DNA from: Holothuria scabra
Taxonomy: Eukaryota; Echinodermata; Holothuroidea; Aspidochirotida; Holothuriidae
Direction: 5' to 3'
NCBI GenBank assembly: GCA_037179385.1
Contig: CM074187.1
Location: forward strand, 4,278,001 to 4,342,000
DNA: 64,000 nucleotides
The first letter of the stretch is position 1; every line of letters begins with the position of its first letter. Of the stretch, positions 11,994 to 23,400 are shown piece after piece. The translations under genes and the position numbers were made by a program. Below the pieces are notes generated by a model. It saw only the letters and a program-made list of their open reading frames with translations, ran no database searches and was not told where the DNA came from.

Positions 11994-13174
11994 TTACCTT
12001 TTAGAATAATTACACAGTAAATGTTTGTTCCTGTGTCTACAAGAGCTTATCAGTTCGTTTCTTTTATTTAGAGTTGCTAAGGAAGGTTTGAGTATAATGA
12101 AGAACTTTTCTTCCAGACAGAGATTACAAGTTTTAGAGGATGTGGAGTATGCTCGGGCTTTGTTCATGAGTTTCCATTTTACAGAGTGTTCTACATTTGA
12201 ATCCTTTAGTTTCCAGATGTATTCACTGAGTGCAGTTGCGTTTGTTTTGTCTTTGTGTTTAAAGCTAGACTTGTGGGCGGTGTATCTTGTTTTGAATGTG
12301 TTCTCTGTCTTCGTTGTGGTTGTCGTGGCGTGTTACGGTTGCTTGGTACACAATGTTGTTCGTGAGGCAGTTGCCTTCCAATGGGCACTCGCTTTGCTTT
12401 CTGCAATTGCAGTTGCTTCGCGTTGCTGGTTGTACTTCCTGTTTCGCCAGTATGTATTTGTTGTGCGCTGATATAATTTGGTCTATGTTTGCCATGCAGC
12501 TGTAACTCAGTTTCACCGTGTTTCTGTTGAGTAATGTGTGTAGTTTGTGCCCAGGTGGGAAGCAGCTGTCCAAGAGGTAAAAGAATTTCTTGCCAATGTT
12601 GGTTGTGACACTGTCACTATACGGGGGGTTGAACCAGGTTATGTTCCTATTTCGTCTTCGTTTCGGGGCTCCCTTGGGATGAGTGGTGCTAGGGGATTGG
12701 GTCTCGTACTTTAGGTTGTACCCATAGCCACTTCTTTGTAATGCTTCTTGGTACACGGGCGATGATGTGTTGAATGTGTCTTCGTCGGAAGAAATGTTGG
12801 ATAGTCTCCTGTTGATGCTTTCTGGGATGTTCTTTTTGATAAGTGGGGGGTGGTTGCTCTGTTTGTGCACATAGAGAGGGGTGTTGTTGGGTTTCATGTA
12901 TGGCTTGTATGTGCTTGTGCTAAGCTCAAGGGTAAGGTCTAAGAAGTTCACTATTTTTTTGTTTGCTTCAATTTCTATTTTAAGCTTGTTTTTTGAGAAT
13001 ATCTTGCATATTTCTTTCTTTATTTTTTCTGTTTTCCTTGGTGTTGCTTTGCAAACAGCCAAACCGTCGTCTCTGTATAGGCCGACATTCATGTTAATGT
13101 GCTGAAGTTGTGACAGGAGGTACAATCCTACTAGTTCACAAGTTTCAGCACCGTCGAAACTACCCATGGTGACC
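11994..13174 (-). pseudogene. PLE polyprotein fragment: RT C-terminal part and damaged GIY-YIG endonuclease
   Basis: The reading begins within RT at TMGSFDGAETCELVGLYLL, then VGLYRDDGLAV (the Y-R-D-D catalytic box), VNFLDLTLEL, SNHPPLIKKNIPESINRR and WFNPPYSDSV, all typical of PLE RT and thumb. Next come a Cys cluster (CNCRKQSECPLEGNC) and the endonuclease opening NNIVYQATVTR. A 17-bp gap after that removes the Tyr-Ile-Gly core and shifts the frame. RT motifs upstream of the F-D-G-A block are missing (5' truncation). It cannot make a working protein. Some open codons upstream of 13174 on this strand are antisense of the inverted arm, not RT. Confidence 0.88.
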
Positions 13175-13594
13175 CAAAGCGAGTGCCCATTGGAAGGCAA
13201 CTGCCTCACGAACAACATTGTGTACCAAGCAACCGTAACACGCCACGACAACCACAACGAAGAAACATACATTGGTCTAACAGAGAACACATTCAAAACA
13301 AGATACACCGCCCACAAGTCTAGCTTTTAACACAAAGACAAAAGAAACGCAACTGCACTCAGTGAATACATCTGGAAACTAAAGGATTCAAATGTAGAAC
13401 ACTCTGTAAAATGGAAACTCATGAACAAAGCCCGAGCATACTCCACATCCTCTAAAACTTGTAATCTCTGTCTGGAAGAAAAGTTCTTCATTATACTCAA
13501 ACCTTCCTTAGCAACTCTAAATAAAAGAAACGAACTGATAAGCTCTTGTAGACACAGGAACAAACATTTACTGTGTAATTATTCTAAAAGGTAA
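13175..13594 (+). pseudogene. GIY-YIG endonuclease domain in the inverted arm
   Basis: Plus-strand reading of the inverted arm: SECPLEGNCLTNNIVYQA, then EETYIGLTENTFKTRY, ALSEYIWKLKDSN and CNLCLEEKF, the full GIY-YIG order of endonuclease-bearing PLEs. One in-frame TAA (13327-13329) interrupts it; the other arm has a Lys codon at that point. It ends at a TAA at 13592-13594. There is no RT upstream on this strand, so it is an orphan domain. Confidence 0.86.
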
Positions 13595-13716
13595 TGTATC
13601 TTGGCTCGCTGTAGACAGTTCTTGCCTGTTCACAACGAACACGGAACGAACACGTGCTTTAAAACGGACTCGTTCAAAAGCAGCGAACACATACGTATTT
13701 AACGTTATTGACATCA

Positions 13717-13796
13717 TTCTACTTCAGGCTTCTGAGGAGTGAGGACCTACATTATTGGCCCTTACGAAACAGTTCTGTAAAGCTATGTTGTAAGAA
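13717..13796 (+). ncRNA. Hammerhead ribozyme, right arm of PLE
   Basis: Core CUGAGGA at 13732-13738; stem II GUGAGG (13739-13744) with CCUUAC (13760-13765), one G-U pair; GAAA at 13766-13769; short stem III A-C-A with U-G-U closed by a 4-nt loop (13769-13778); cleavage base A13779. Stem I: GCUU (13728-13731) with AAGC (13780-13783), then an internal loop and a distal helix (13717-13722 with 13790-13796). All conserved core positions are present. Very short stem III and an internal loop in stem I are typical of retroelement hammerheads. Confidence 0.82.
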
Positions 13797-13892
13797 CTTA
13801 TTGCAACCTTTTCAATATTACAGCTCCCTTCACAGGGTTGAGCACTTTACCATTGCCTGGTTGACATTATTAATTATTTTTTACTATTACGG

Positions 13893-13893
13893 T

Positions 13894-13928
<35 letters not shown>

Positions 13929-13941
13929 GTATATACATATA

Positions 13942-14013
<72 letters not shown>
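13893..14013. repeat. (TA)n microsatellite, right flank of Penelope-like element
   Basis: About 120 bp of TA with gtat and tacat interruptions, 75 bp beyond the outer end of the right arm. It mirrors the left tract. Confidence 0.92.
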
Positions 14014-14014
<1 letters not shown>

Positions 14015-14540
14015 CAGAAATACAGAACAACAAACAAGAATAAACACATAGACAAACTAAATTATTTTGTACGTCCGTGAGTTAGTATGTGTGTACCTTC
14101 GTTACGTTTCAGTGACCACAATTTTTTAGTCATTATAGAGAATTGTTTTTTACTTCCTATAGACTGTTTAACGACACCTGAAGAAGACAGGAAGAATCTG
14201 TTGTCACGTGCATAATCTCTTCAGTCGAGTTGTAATAATAGGTAACAACTCATGACCCTTAAAATTACTGAAAAAAGAATACTAACAGCTACATATCTAC
14301 TATAAATATAGACGAATCCGGACAGATTGTGATGGTTTGATTTTAGTCGGCCATTCTTGGGTTCCATCACCATTAATCTTTAAATTTTCTTCCTCAACTG
14401 TTCCATGGATAGTTGTACACTGAAGTATATCTTGATTTTCTCAACTTCACTGAATATGAGGATTTGAAATTCACGTATATAATAGATGAAGACGATTAAA
14501 GGCTGATGGACACAACTAATGGTGTATTAGGAATGTATTT
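14014..14540. other. Non-coding, possibly PLE-derived edge
   Basis: No gene. The words cacctgaagaagacaggaag and ctgttgtcac at 14172-14206 resemble sequence often found near the ends of PLEs, so part of this may be a remnant of a second insertion. Confidence 0.35.
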
Positions 14541-15123
14541 TGCGGCGCGCAGGTTCTTTTCAACAAATATTGTAAATATGGAACTTGTATTGCAGAAATA
14601 GTTTAGACTATGGGTTTTCTATTAGGAAATTTGAAAATTTGGGGGACTATCATAGAATCTGCATTTACAATTAGCATATCTGAGACAGAATGTCGACTGA
14701 AGTTGTTGTTACATAATGTTATGTAAGAAGTGTGGACTGAGGCTTCTCGGCGACATTCAAAAAGCTTTCGATGCTTTCTTACCCTGTTTAGACGAAATTA
14801 TTAAAACTTAAGAGTCTATATTTGAAGGAAATGTAGGGAAACAGCAATGTAGCGGCCGGGAAAAAGAAACACTAGACTGATTTATGAGCGACCACATACT
14901 GCATTAGAGATTGCAACTTGGGGAGCACAAAACGAGGGAAAAATTTTGCCTTTTTGTAACTAATAATTACAAAAATGGAGCTTTTATTAGAAAGTACTCG
15001 GAATTTTATGAAGGAAAAGTTGGGAAAACCGCACTGTAGTTGATTCGTGTATCAAATGGCAATTTTCCGATTTTTTCACTTTTCGAGCCATGGGGAAATC
15101 GCCCCCCTGTGGCTTCGCCACTG
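14540..15123. repeat. Dispersed family W, copy 1 (hAT-like end)
   Basis: Shares scattered blocks with 60760-61460: gaatctgca, ggagcttttattagaaagt versus ggaccttgtattgaagagg, and gttgggaaaaccgcactgtagttga. It ends ggcttcgccactg, the CAGTGG-type terminus reversed. The left end is uncertain. Confidence 0.6.
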
Positions 15124-16056
15124 GGTAGACTGGATAGCTATAATTGTAAAAAGCTACTCCGACAGTGCTTGAAAAGAGCCTTCATATCTTTTACAAGTTC
15201 CCTCGACCCTTATTATTTGTTATTTTTTATGATTTTTTTTTGACGAAATTGCAAAATTTTGAAAGATGATACTCAAAAATGAAGGGTCCGTCATGCATGG
15301 CTCCTTTCCAGACTGGCTGAAAGGGGCAAATACTACCTTAGCCCTTGCTGAAACAGATATTGGGTAACTGGAGTGAACGATCTTTTCTCAAGTCTCGACA
15401 AAGTGCAACTTTTCTACCTGTCACAATTCCTGTTCAAGGGAACTATTGAAGGGAGTATCCAGTATGTCAGCCTGATTAAATTCTAAACGGGACAATTTTA
15501 CACTACAGTTTCTTTCATTCATTACGTGGTCAATGAATTAAATATTTCAAGGTCCATCGAGTTTGCCACAAAAGTGCTTTGTATTTCCCAACAAGAACCA
15601 AGTTAAAATATGCTTAGTAGGGTCGTCTTCTTTACCTTTATAATAGCCATCAGGTGATTCACACATTTCTATATTCTAATATTGAGTAAATTGCCAGATT
15701 GTTTTGTTCATCAAACCCCGACCCAAAAGGTTCATCAGAATATAATAGTATGTCCACTTGCGTCAATTAGATGAGGGATTTGTGAAAGGGCATTAACATT
15801 TCAGCATAAAGTGGTTGTACTTTGGATGTTTTATTTAGTCAGATTTCTATTGTCTGGTACGCTTAAATTTTAAAACGATATAAGACTGTATACCATATTA
15901 TTTGTTATTTGTGACTTTTTTCTTTTACTTTTGGTATGACAATAGACTCATTCATGTTTACAAAGAAATGGCGCCACGGCTACTTGATAACAGAGTTGAT
16001 GAGGTGCGCTTACATTTTTATCACAGTAACATATTAATTCTAATAGGCAGTATTCC
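15124..16056. other. No recognisable gene
   Basis: AT-rich sequence without supported exons or elements. Confidence 0.45.
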
Positions 16057-16240
16057 TTGACGACACATTGACGTCATCCTTGAAGGAAAACCAATGTATC
16101 ACGTGGCCGCACCCATAAGAATTCGCCCTGCACGTGTAGCAGACTCTGCGCGTATTCGACTGGTTGACAAATCAGCTGTCTGCATTCGTCTCTGTTGGTT
16201 TGTTTTGACTCAAAAGGAGGGCGTACTTTCTGCTCTGTGG
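16057..16240 (+). repeat. 184-bp dispersed element, copy 1 (inverted relative of 47667-47849)
   Basis: Inverted match with 47667-47849 over the whole length. Conserved words: gacacattgacgtcatcctt, cacgtggccgcacccataag, gaattcgcc, gcgcgtattcgactggttg, aatcagctgtctgcatt and aggagggcg. Includes a CRE-like TTGACGTCAT and a CACGTG E-box. Confidence 0.82.
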
Positions 16241-17129
16241 CTAAGAGTATTTATTAACTAGACACGGTCTAATACATGCCCTGTACAAAATTTCGGCCGA
16301 TTTGAAAGCAGGAGCAAGGTACAAAACGATCTAGTCTCCGATGGTCAACCGTTGCACGGTGGCGACAACATTATGGCGATTTTCGAAACATCGGAAGAGG
16401 TGTATTTTCCCTCTCAATTCTCGAAGAGTAAATGAACAGCTATACCTTTTTGCTGTAGGAACATCATTTTACATTGAGTTCAACAATGCCAAAGTTGGCG
16501 TCACAAATTTGTAGCATGTCGCCAATATTTGAGATTTATTTTCAACTTTCAGAGTCGTAAAGCGAAGGTATAAGGTAAAGACCGCCTCGCTTATAAAGGA
16601 ATAGCCTAGACACTGTTAATGTTAACCACTGTCTTCGTTTGACTTGTTACGACGCATATAGCGTGAATGTAGCCTAGGCCTAAAGCAAGTTTACAAAACG
16701 ATACCTTAGCAACAGAATTCACCACGAAACCCTGGGTGTCTATTACGAATCGAGGCTTTGGTATTCTACCTTAGATAATATAGACTGGGATAGATAATGG
16801 CACTTACCTTCGCGTGTGAGTCCTCGAATTACAAATCCTAGACCAAATATCCAAAACGCCAAGTGTACAGTGCATGTTCCACACTGACTATGAAGACGTA
16901 CATACTAAGTTGCGAGATCGTTAGACGCGCAAAACCTAACATGCACGCAAATTTTCTTGCGCATGCTTTAGGTCAACCAGTTTAAACCAGTGACGTAACC
17001 GTAAAGCAATGTGAAATATGTAATTGCACATATTCTCACCTAAATAAATTGAAGATTCCATCACTCGGCCCTTGATTTGAACAAGTTTGGAAAGGCTGTC
17101 ATTCCTCACTAAAAATACAATTTTAACCA
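16241..17129. other. No recognisable gene
   Basis: No supported exon. Slightly GC-richer than its surroundings near 16260-16760. Confidence 0.4.
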
Positions 17130-17580
17130 AAGTCTTCCAAAATTCTCAATTGGTGCAGATCTTTCATTAACATCACATTCAAAATATGTATAATAGCTCA
17201 TGCAATACACAATGCCCTGACAGCGTCATGATTACACATTTAGGGCCTTGTATGCTCACCAGGGTATGCCCTAAAGCAATGAACCATTCAAGACTGTCTT
17301 TAAATGAGTAAGCATGTAGGTTTTATACAGCCGTGTAAGGACAAGGTGTGTGTGGTTGAGAGAATTGGAACAGTCTGGGTTGATGAAAAAATGTCTTCCA
17401 CCTTAAAGGGCCAAACCTCTCACCCTAAACTACAAATTTGGTACCCACCCTGAAGCAATAAACAGATTGTGTCTGGATGAGGAGGAATTACAGACAATTG
17501 TGAGAGGGCCTTTAGCCAGAAGGTTAGAAGAATTGGTAGTGTTTAGGGTGAGAGAACTGGGTCTTTAATTCCCCCATTGA
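17130..17580 (+). repeat. Dispersed repeat family X, copy
   Basis: Words shared with copies at 28.6 and 42.6 kb: caaaattctcaattggtgca, aagggccaaacctctcaccc, caataaacagattgtgtctgg, atgaggaggaattacagaca and attgtgagaggg. It looks like a full unit with an internal duplication or insertion. Confidence 0.7.
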
Positions 17581-18803
17581 TATGCATGTTTTATGGGTGA
17601 GTTTCTGCTTGGACATGAACAGCAACTACTGTGTGTGTTTCAAATGCCTAAAATGCGAAAACCTTAAGCAGCAAATGTAAGAAACTGGAGAATGTAGACT
17701 TAACAAGGCTTGCAAATGAGAATGTATCTTTGAATTCCTCTTTGGTCAATGTTTCATCCACTAGAAGAGATTTTCCCACTCACTTTTATGCATAACCGAG
17801 GGAAACAAGGTTCTCCCGCCCACATGGGACATCGCTGTCCAATGCCCTAGCTGTCCATTTCCCAGACGTATGTTGTCCCTCCTTCTTATAGAAGGGACCT
17901 GACCATACTATGCTGTTACGCCACTAACAGGTAAGATGCCCCCCACATTATATTTTAAAGGTTTTGTTCCCTCGTTTATCAGAGTATGGTGCTATTAGTT
18001 TCATGTCAGAGGTAGTTCAGGGAGCCAGAGTTACCCCAAAGCTTTAAGCTGTTTTGCGATCTTCGGCTCTCTAAAATGTTACCTGTGTAACCGCTCTGGA
18101 CTCAAGAGGATATCGTTTCTTAGGTATCCATAACCTGATTTAAGGTGCGTTTACATGAAAGGCGAAACTTCTGTAGCATTTTGTCGACGGGACGCAAAGC
18201 TTTTAATCTTAGTACAACTAAAAACAGTTTTTAAAAATTTCCTGAAAAAGAAACCCTTCTATTCCCTAGTGTTGGGCAAGGCGTGTTCACGCCTTTTTCC
18301 CCAAAACTCAAATAGCAGGCGGGCTTTGAACTTGACTATATTGTAGGGAGATCTGCTGCAGAAGGGAGCACCTCCCTGGCTGCAGTAATAACCTAACACA
18401 GGGCTGACATTTTCTAAAGGTAATAGATCGTGTACTCACAACAGAGTTGCAAATACTGTATTGACTTTTAACTGCTTACCGACGAAGTTATACGTCCACT
18501 CAAGGACAACACTTGATCAACCTCACGGCCCTCAGACCATTCACATTACTTGTCTGTCATGCATTAGCGGCCCGCCATTGCCCCCCCCCCCAAAAAAAAA
18601 AACATTTCCAACGCATGGTCGTCGATTTTCCAAAAATAACGTTTTTCGATATGACATGAATAAAAAGTGGCCTTTTTCTTATTCTGGGCAAAGCATCCCA
18701 GCCTTCTCTCTCATACAAATGTCATATATTATTTATAAAGTATAAATTAGTGCGTTATTGTCAAGGATATAGTCTGTAATTGTATCAAAATTTTAGCCCA
18801 GTA
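17581..18803. other. No recognisable gene
   Basis: No supported exon. A C-run joined directly to an A-run at 18581-18602. Confidence 0.4.
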
Positions 18804-18906
18804 CCGGCCGCCCAGAAGCGTTGATATCGCTACTACCACCAAAAGCAGTACTGAATCAGTACTGTTATTGGTGCTGGTAGCGCTACCAATGCTTCTGTGT
18901 GGCCGG
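18804..18906. repeat. 103-bp hairpin (near-perfect inverted repeat)
   Basis: Left arm ccggccgcccagaagcgttg pairs with right arm ending tgcttctgtgtggccgg; the centre is cagtactgaatcagtactg, itself palindromic. There are about ten mismatches over 51 bp arms. Probably a small foldback element; no ORF. Confidence 0.8.
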
Positions 18907-20348
18907 TTAAGGTTTACAGGCTCATTTGACCACTGGACATATGAGTTAATACGATTCGAGAAGTTCTCAGTTCAATTTATTTCCAACGGTGTGCAGCTCA
19001 TTGAAACAAAAAAGTCCAGGACAAATTTATGTTTGATATTTTGAAGAGGAACATATTCTAGGCATAGCTTACTGGGGAAATTTTTACGCATTTTCCATGT
19101 TTGGTTATCGAGATATTAGAATTGAAGTTGACATATTTTCTACAAAGAGTGAACTTGCAACAAGAAGACGTGACGTCATGTATTCACATTGTTAAAAATT
19201 TTTAATTGTTTTTCTCTAAACTTTAACACCATATTTATACAACTTAACTCTGATATGTTGTTATCATGAGTGCATCCCTAGCAATGGAAGTTTAAAAACT
19301 TTATTTGCTTTTAGGGCAATATAACATCCCTAATTAATTCAAGATCAAACAGCAGGATCAAAAATAAATAAAAAACAAAACAAAACATTGACCATGAATA
19401 TGAATACATGACAAAGCACCTGCTTGGTTCAAGTTAACCTTTTGTAGAAAATGTGTCAAATTCAGTTGTTAATATCTCGAGAACCGAACGTGAGAAATGA
19501 ATGAAAACTTCACCAGAAAGCTTAGAATATTTTCGTCTTTAACATGTAAAACAAAAATTTGGTTCCGGTCTATTTATTTAATGGAGATTTTACTTTGCCA
19601 CAAAGAAAATGTTAAAATGTCACATCGTCTGGTAAAGGGGCCAGTACATTTTATCTGGTAATTTTCTTATCATTTTGCAATTTGATTTTCTTTTTATTAA
19701 AATGAAGATTTTATTGCAAAGGAAAGCTCAAAATAACAACTGCTTAAATTCTACTTACGAGCCTGGCAAATGCAATTTCCGGCTATCTGAAAGGTCGCGA
19801 TTTTTCAAAATTTTCTGTACGCTCCGCGCCAACTGTTGGTGGCGCTCCGCTTAGATAATCTTTCGGGCATTCAGTCAGCACTTTTCGTGCCCCGCCCCTG
19901 CGAAAATATTTTTGCACGACACCACCTGATACTATTTGAGACGTCTGGGTCTCAAATTGAGTTTGCCCTCTCCCCCCCCCCCCCCCCCCCCAAAAAAAAA
20001 AAAAAAATCCTTCTCCGCCCTTGCTGTGATGTATGGTTCCATGCACACCAAAGTTTGTTTTCGCCGAACGGCCTTTTGGCAGAGGGTTGGGAGGACTTTA
20101 AAAAGGCAAATGTCATACTGACTGTTATTAGGGTCTTGAACCAAGACTACTATTTTCCATTGGATAAACAACTTTTGCGTTCCGCCCACAAGAAGACCGG
20201 GTTTCGATCATAGTGTGAACACACCCTCATTAGATACCGAATACGACAAACTGGTTAAATAAAAATATGATCCTTCCATACAATAATTACTGCAATAATG
20301 ATGATCTGTTTTAATAGTAACAAAGTGTTTCATTTTTTACCCACACAG
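18907..20348. other. No recognisable gene; family Y fragment and C/A junction
   Basis: A fragment of hAT-like family Y lies at about 19765-19872 (gtacgctccgcgccaactg, gcttagataatctttcggg). An 18-C run joined to a 15-A run lies at about 19973-20006. The long open frames on both strands across it are repeat-driven. The upstream exon of the main gene is not identifiable here. Confidence 0.5.
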
Positions 20349-20453
20349 CGGTTATCGTCAACTTTATGTCGACATCAGGTGCTGTAGCATCCGGAGATGT
20401 GGTTACGTTGGCAATCACGACATCACGGCCAGTCACCAGTGAAGTGCAAATTG
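20349..20453 (+). CDS. Exon 1 (visible): Calx-beta-like module 1, short first-half exon
   Basis: Preceded by a cacacag acceptor and followed by g|gtatgt. Length 105 nt, phase 1 at both ends, 34 whole codons. The peptide (VNFMSTSGAVASGD, then TSRPVTSEVQI) has the beta-strand pattern of the first half of a Calx-beta fold but no clear acidic motif. The acceptor shows that at least one upstream exon exists; I cannot locate it. Confidence 0.72.
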
Positions 20454-23400
20454 GTATGTACCCAGCCAGAGCTAAATATTCGGAACCACTAAATGGTTCG
20501 TTAAATAGGCCTAAAGAGAGGAAAGCGGTCCCTGCGGCAATTAAGCCCCACTGGCCAGACAATAGTTAGTTAGTCAGTCAGTCAATTAGCTCGTTCCTTT
20601 ACTATTTTTCTACGGTTCCTTCGACGCTCTAGCCAGGGGACGAGACCAAAGACTTACGGTTGAGAGTGCTCTACTTTACAAGATACGTCCGATACCCTCC
20701 AGACCTGACATCCCCTAAATCAACCGAGACTCTTGTTTCATAAAGACTTAAATATTTTTCCACACTATCCACAGATATAGCGAGCTGTTCTTCGGATGGC
20801 ATCACAGTTTCCACTGTCACTGTTGGAGTCGTGGTGCCCGTAAACACAGAATCAGGGGAGGCAACGGTAACAGTCACAAGTACCTCATCGGATAAACAAG
20901 TAGTAGATTTCTTTATAACGGGATTTTCAGAAACAGGCAGCTCCACGACATTAGACAATCTCCTAATTGGACAGATGTTTTCCACACGTTTCCTTGTTAC
21001 ATCTGCAATCTATGGTAAGACTTTGTTCAAACAGTCCTGCTCAAATTTTGGAACTTTTTGTTGTTTTTCAGTGATTTTATTTCATTTACGAAGAAAGTTG
21101 TTTTAGAACACAATAATCCACAAACTCGACGTATCGGGCATTTGGACGGGGACCCTTGATTGCTATTTATTACCAGATAAACTTAGGAGTCACCCAAGCA
21201 TAAACGAAGATAAGCTGTTGAAGCAAAAAATCACCCTCTTCGCTGATCAGCTGATGGGAGAAAGCAGAGGATAACAGGTGACCACTTTCGGATTAATCAT
21301 AGTTTGCGAACTTCAAAGCAGTTGTCCACCTCATGGATATCGAATCGGAGATTAGCAGACTGAAAAACATACACCGTCTACTTTGAAATGTTTCTTTAAT
21401 GCATGTATAACATTCCTAGACAATTTCTTACTTGTGCGTTTTTAAAGACAAATTGTGAAACAAGACAACGTATTATTACATTTAAATATTTAAGCACCAT
21501 ACATAGACCCTTCTTCCACATAGAAATTACAAAGGATTGTGAGATAGGGTTTTGGTACGCCTATGTGCCATTTTTGTCAATGGTATTTCACTGTAGCAAG
21601 ATAATATTCCACAAAAACATTCTATTCCACAACTTTGCAATTACAATGTGGAAAAGAGCCGATTGGGCGAACATGGGCAGAAGTTGGTAAATGGGTAACA
21701 TTAGTAGACTTTTAAAATATGAACTCTTTTCACATGAGTGGGAAAGTGGAGAATAGTAAATCATTGCATAATAACAATCAAGAAGTAATTATGTACAGCG
21801 CCATTCAATTTAATCATGCTTACAAAAAACTCTCAAGGTCTCAATAACATACGAGAAATCAAAGCAAGTGCATCTTAACAAATGATTGTAAAGAAATTTC
21901 TTAAATTTCCATTTTTGGAATTTAATTTTACAAGCCCGATAATTAAAGTCCTTTCTGAACAGTGGCATACGGAGGGGGCATTGGGCCATGCCCCCCTCAC
22001 GGATGCCAATTTGTTTAAGATCCTAAAAGTTCGTAGCCGTACTCTTCTTACAGAAGTAGCATATATGGCACCAGATTGCATGTAAATACACCCAATTTCT
22101 CAAAAATTGACAAAGGTGTAAGGATTGTCTCTGGAAGTCCCTTCAGTGATGCAATTCTTTTGCATTTCGTAAAAAAATAAGCAAATGTCGTCAAGTTCCC
22201 AAGTTTACTTGAAAAGATAGACCGTGCAACACCCTGGAGGCACCGATTGCCTCTGAGGACATCTAACTTTTTAAGACTTCTTAAAAGGGAGGGGTCCATC
22301 CAATGACTCCTTTCCCCGCCGGCAGAGGCGGAAGTGACGGGGGTATGCAAGCGGAGCGTTAGCAGGAGCGTTGAGCAATAGTTTGCCTCTTAGGCCTATC
22401 ATGCAAGAGATATTAGGGGTAAAATCACTAACAGTCGGGTGTTCGAGCAGTCGCAGACAATTTCATCAATTCAGGGGATCTTGAATTTAGCCAAGAGTCA
22501 CAGTAGGAAAGTTTTAGCATATTTTCAATTCCCTTGTAATGTTTCCCTGAAAAGAATCAAGACCATTAAATAATAGCGGTATAACATGTTATGTGATAAT
22601 ATTCTGATCACTTAGCATGTTGCTGATTTTTTTACTGCAACCAAAAGCTGAAGATAAAGATTATTAGATTCTCTTTCCATGAAAATGTTATTTTCGGCCA
22701 TCTGAGGGAACGCAATTTTTCAAAATTTTCTTTACGCTCCGCCTACTACTGGTTTCCCTCCGCTTAAATACTCTTTTCGGGTCAAAGTATGTATTCATAA
22801 GTTTCTGATCACTTGGTAGTTTTTCGAAACTAATTTGAAGTAAGCATTTAATTGCAAATGACAAAAGAAGAAAGCGACTCGTTGGATCCTTCTTATAAGT
22901 CTGGAAAATGCTGTATCGGGCCATCTGAGGGGTCTGATTTTTTTTTCTACGCCCGCGCCAACTGATGATGACGCTCCGCTTAGATGCAAGTTTAAAAAAA
23001 CAAATTTTACTTCGAAAGGTTCCGTAGCGTAAATGGCACTGGGATTGCATGTAAAGAGGCAAAATTTTCAGTTTTATCCTCACGAACCACCACAATTTAA
23101 CTTTTAACACTGTTGCTGTCAAAGTCGAAAATTTTGCACCATTTTGCATCTAGGCTCCTTGAAAAAGGCCAAAAATGTTACCCCATCCCCTTTGACCCCT
23201 CCGCCCCAGGCCGGCGATCGATCAGTAAACTACATTCCCCCTTCAGAGAAATCCTGCTTACCCCACTGTTTCTGAAATAGATAAAAGTGGTGTTCTACTT
23301 ATTTTACATTACTGGATTTTGAACTGTTGTAGAAAACCTAAAACCACGTACCAATTTTTACAATTGGACGTGTGCAGTACGCGTGCAGAACCATGTCGGG

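Larger units (their letters stand above)
11781..13818 (-). mobile_element. Penelope-like element (PLE), 5'-truncated, with inverted copy of its 3' end
   Basis: Minus-strand coding body (about 13174 to 11994) with reverse-transcriptase and GIY-YIG segments, then a non-coding 3' end to 11781. A 645-bp inverted copy of the 3' end (13175-13818) is joined head to head, so that 11781-12396 and 13175-13818 are inverted repeats separated by 778 bp. The arms are nearly identical apart from a 17-bp gap and an 11-bp gap in the left arm and scattered substitutions. Outer edges abut (TA)n tracts. Inverted or tandem terminal repeats, 5' truncation and hammerhead ribozymes are known traits of PLEs. Confidence 0.9.

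Noticed and set aside
12025..12471. 148-codon plus-strand open frame
   Set aside because: It is the antisense of the PLE 3' end and repeats, inverted, the frame at 13327-13563 minus. Both are shadows of the palindrome; the real coding is minus in the left arm and plus in the right arm.
13175..13317. First roughly 48 codons of the 350-codon minus-strand open frame
   Set aside because: This part is antisense to the GIY-YIG domain of the inverted arm. The genuine RT reading starts only at about 13174.
19836..20213. 125-codon open frame with Pro and Lys runs
   Set aside because: Spans a C-run/A-run junction and a family Y fragment; both strands are equally open.
22688..23149. 153-codon minus-strand frame
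   Set aside because: Lies inside the hAT-like non-autonomous element; the repeated basic segments come from its internal repeats and no transposase motif is visible.
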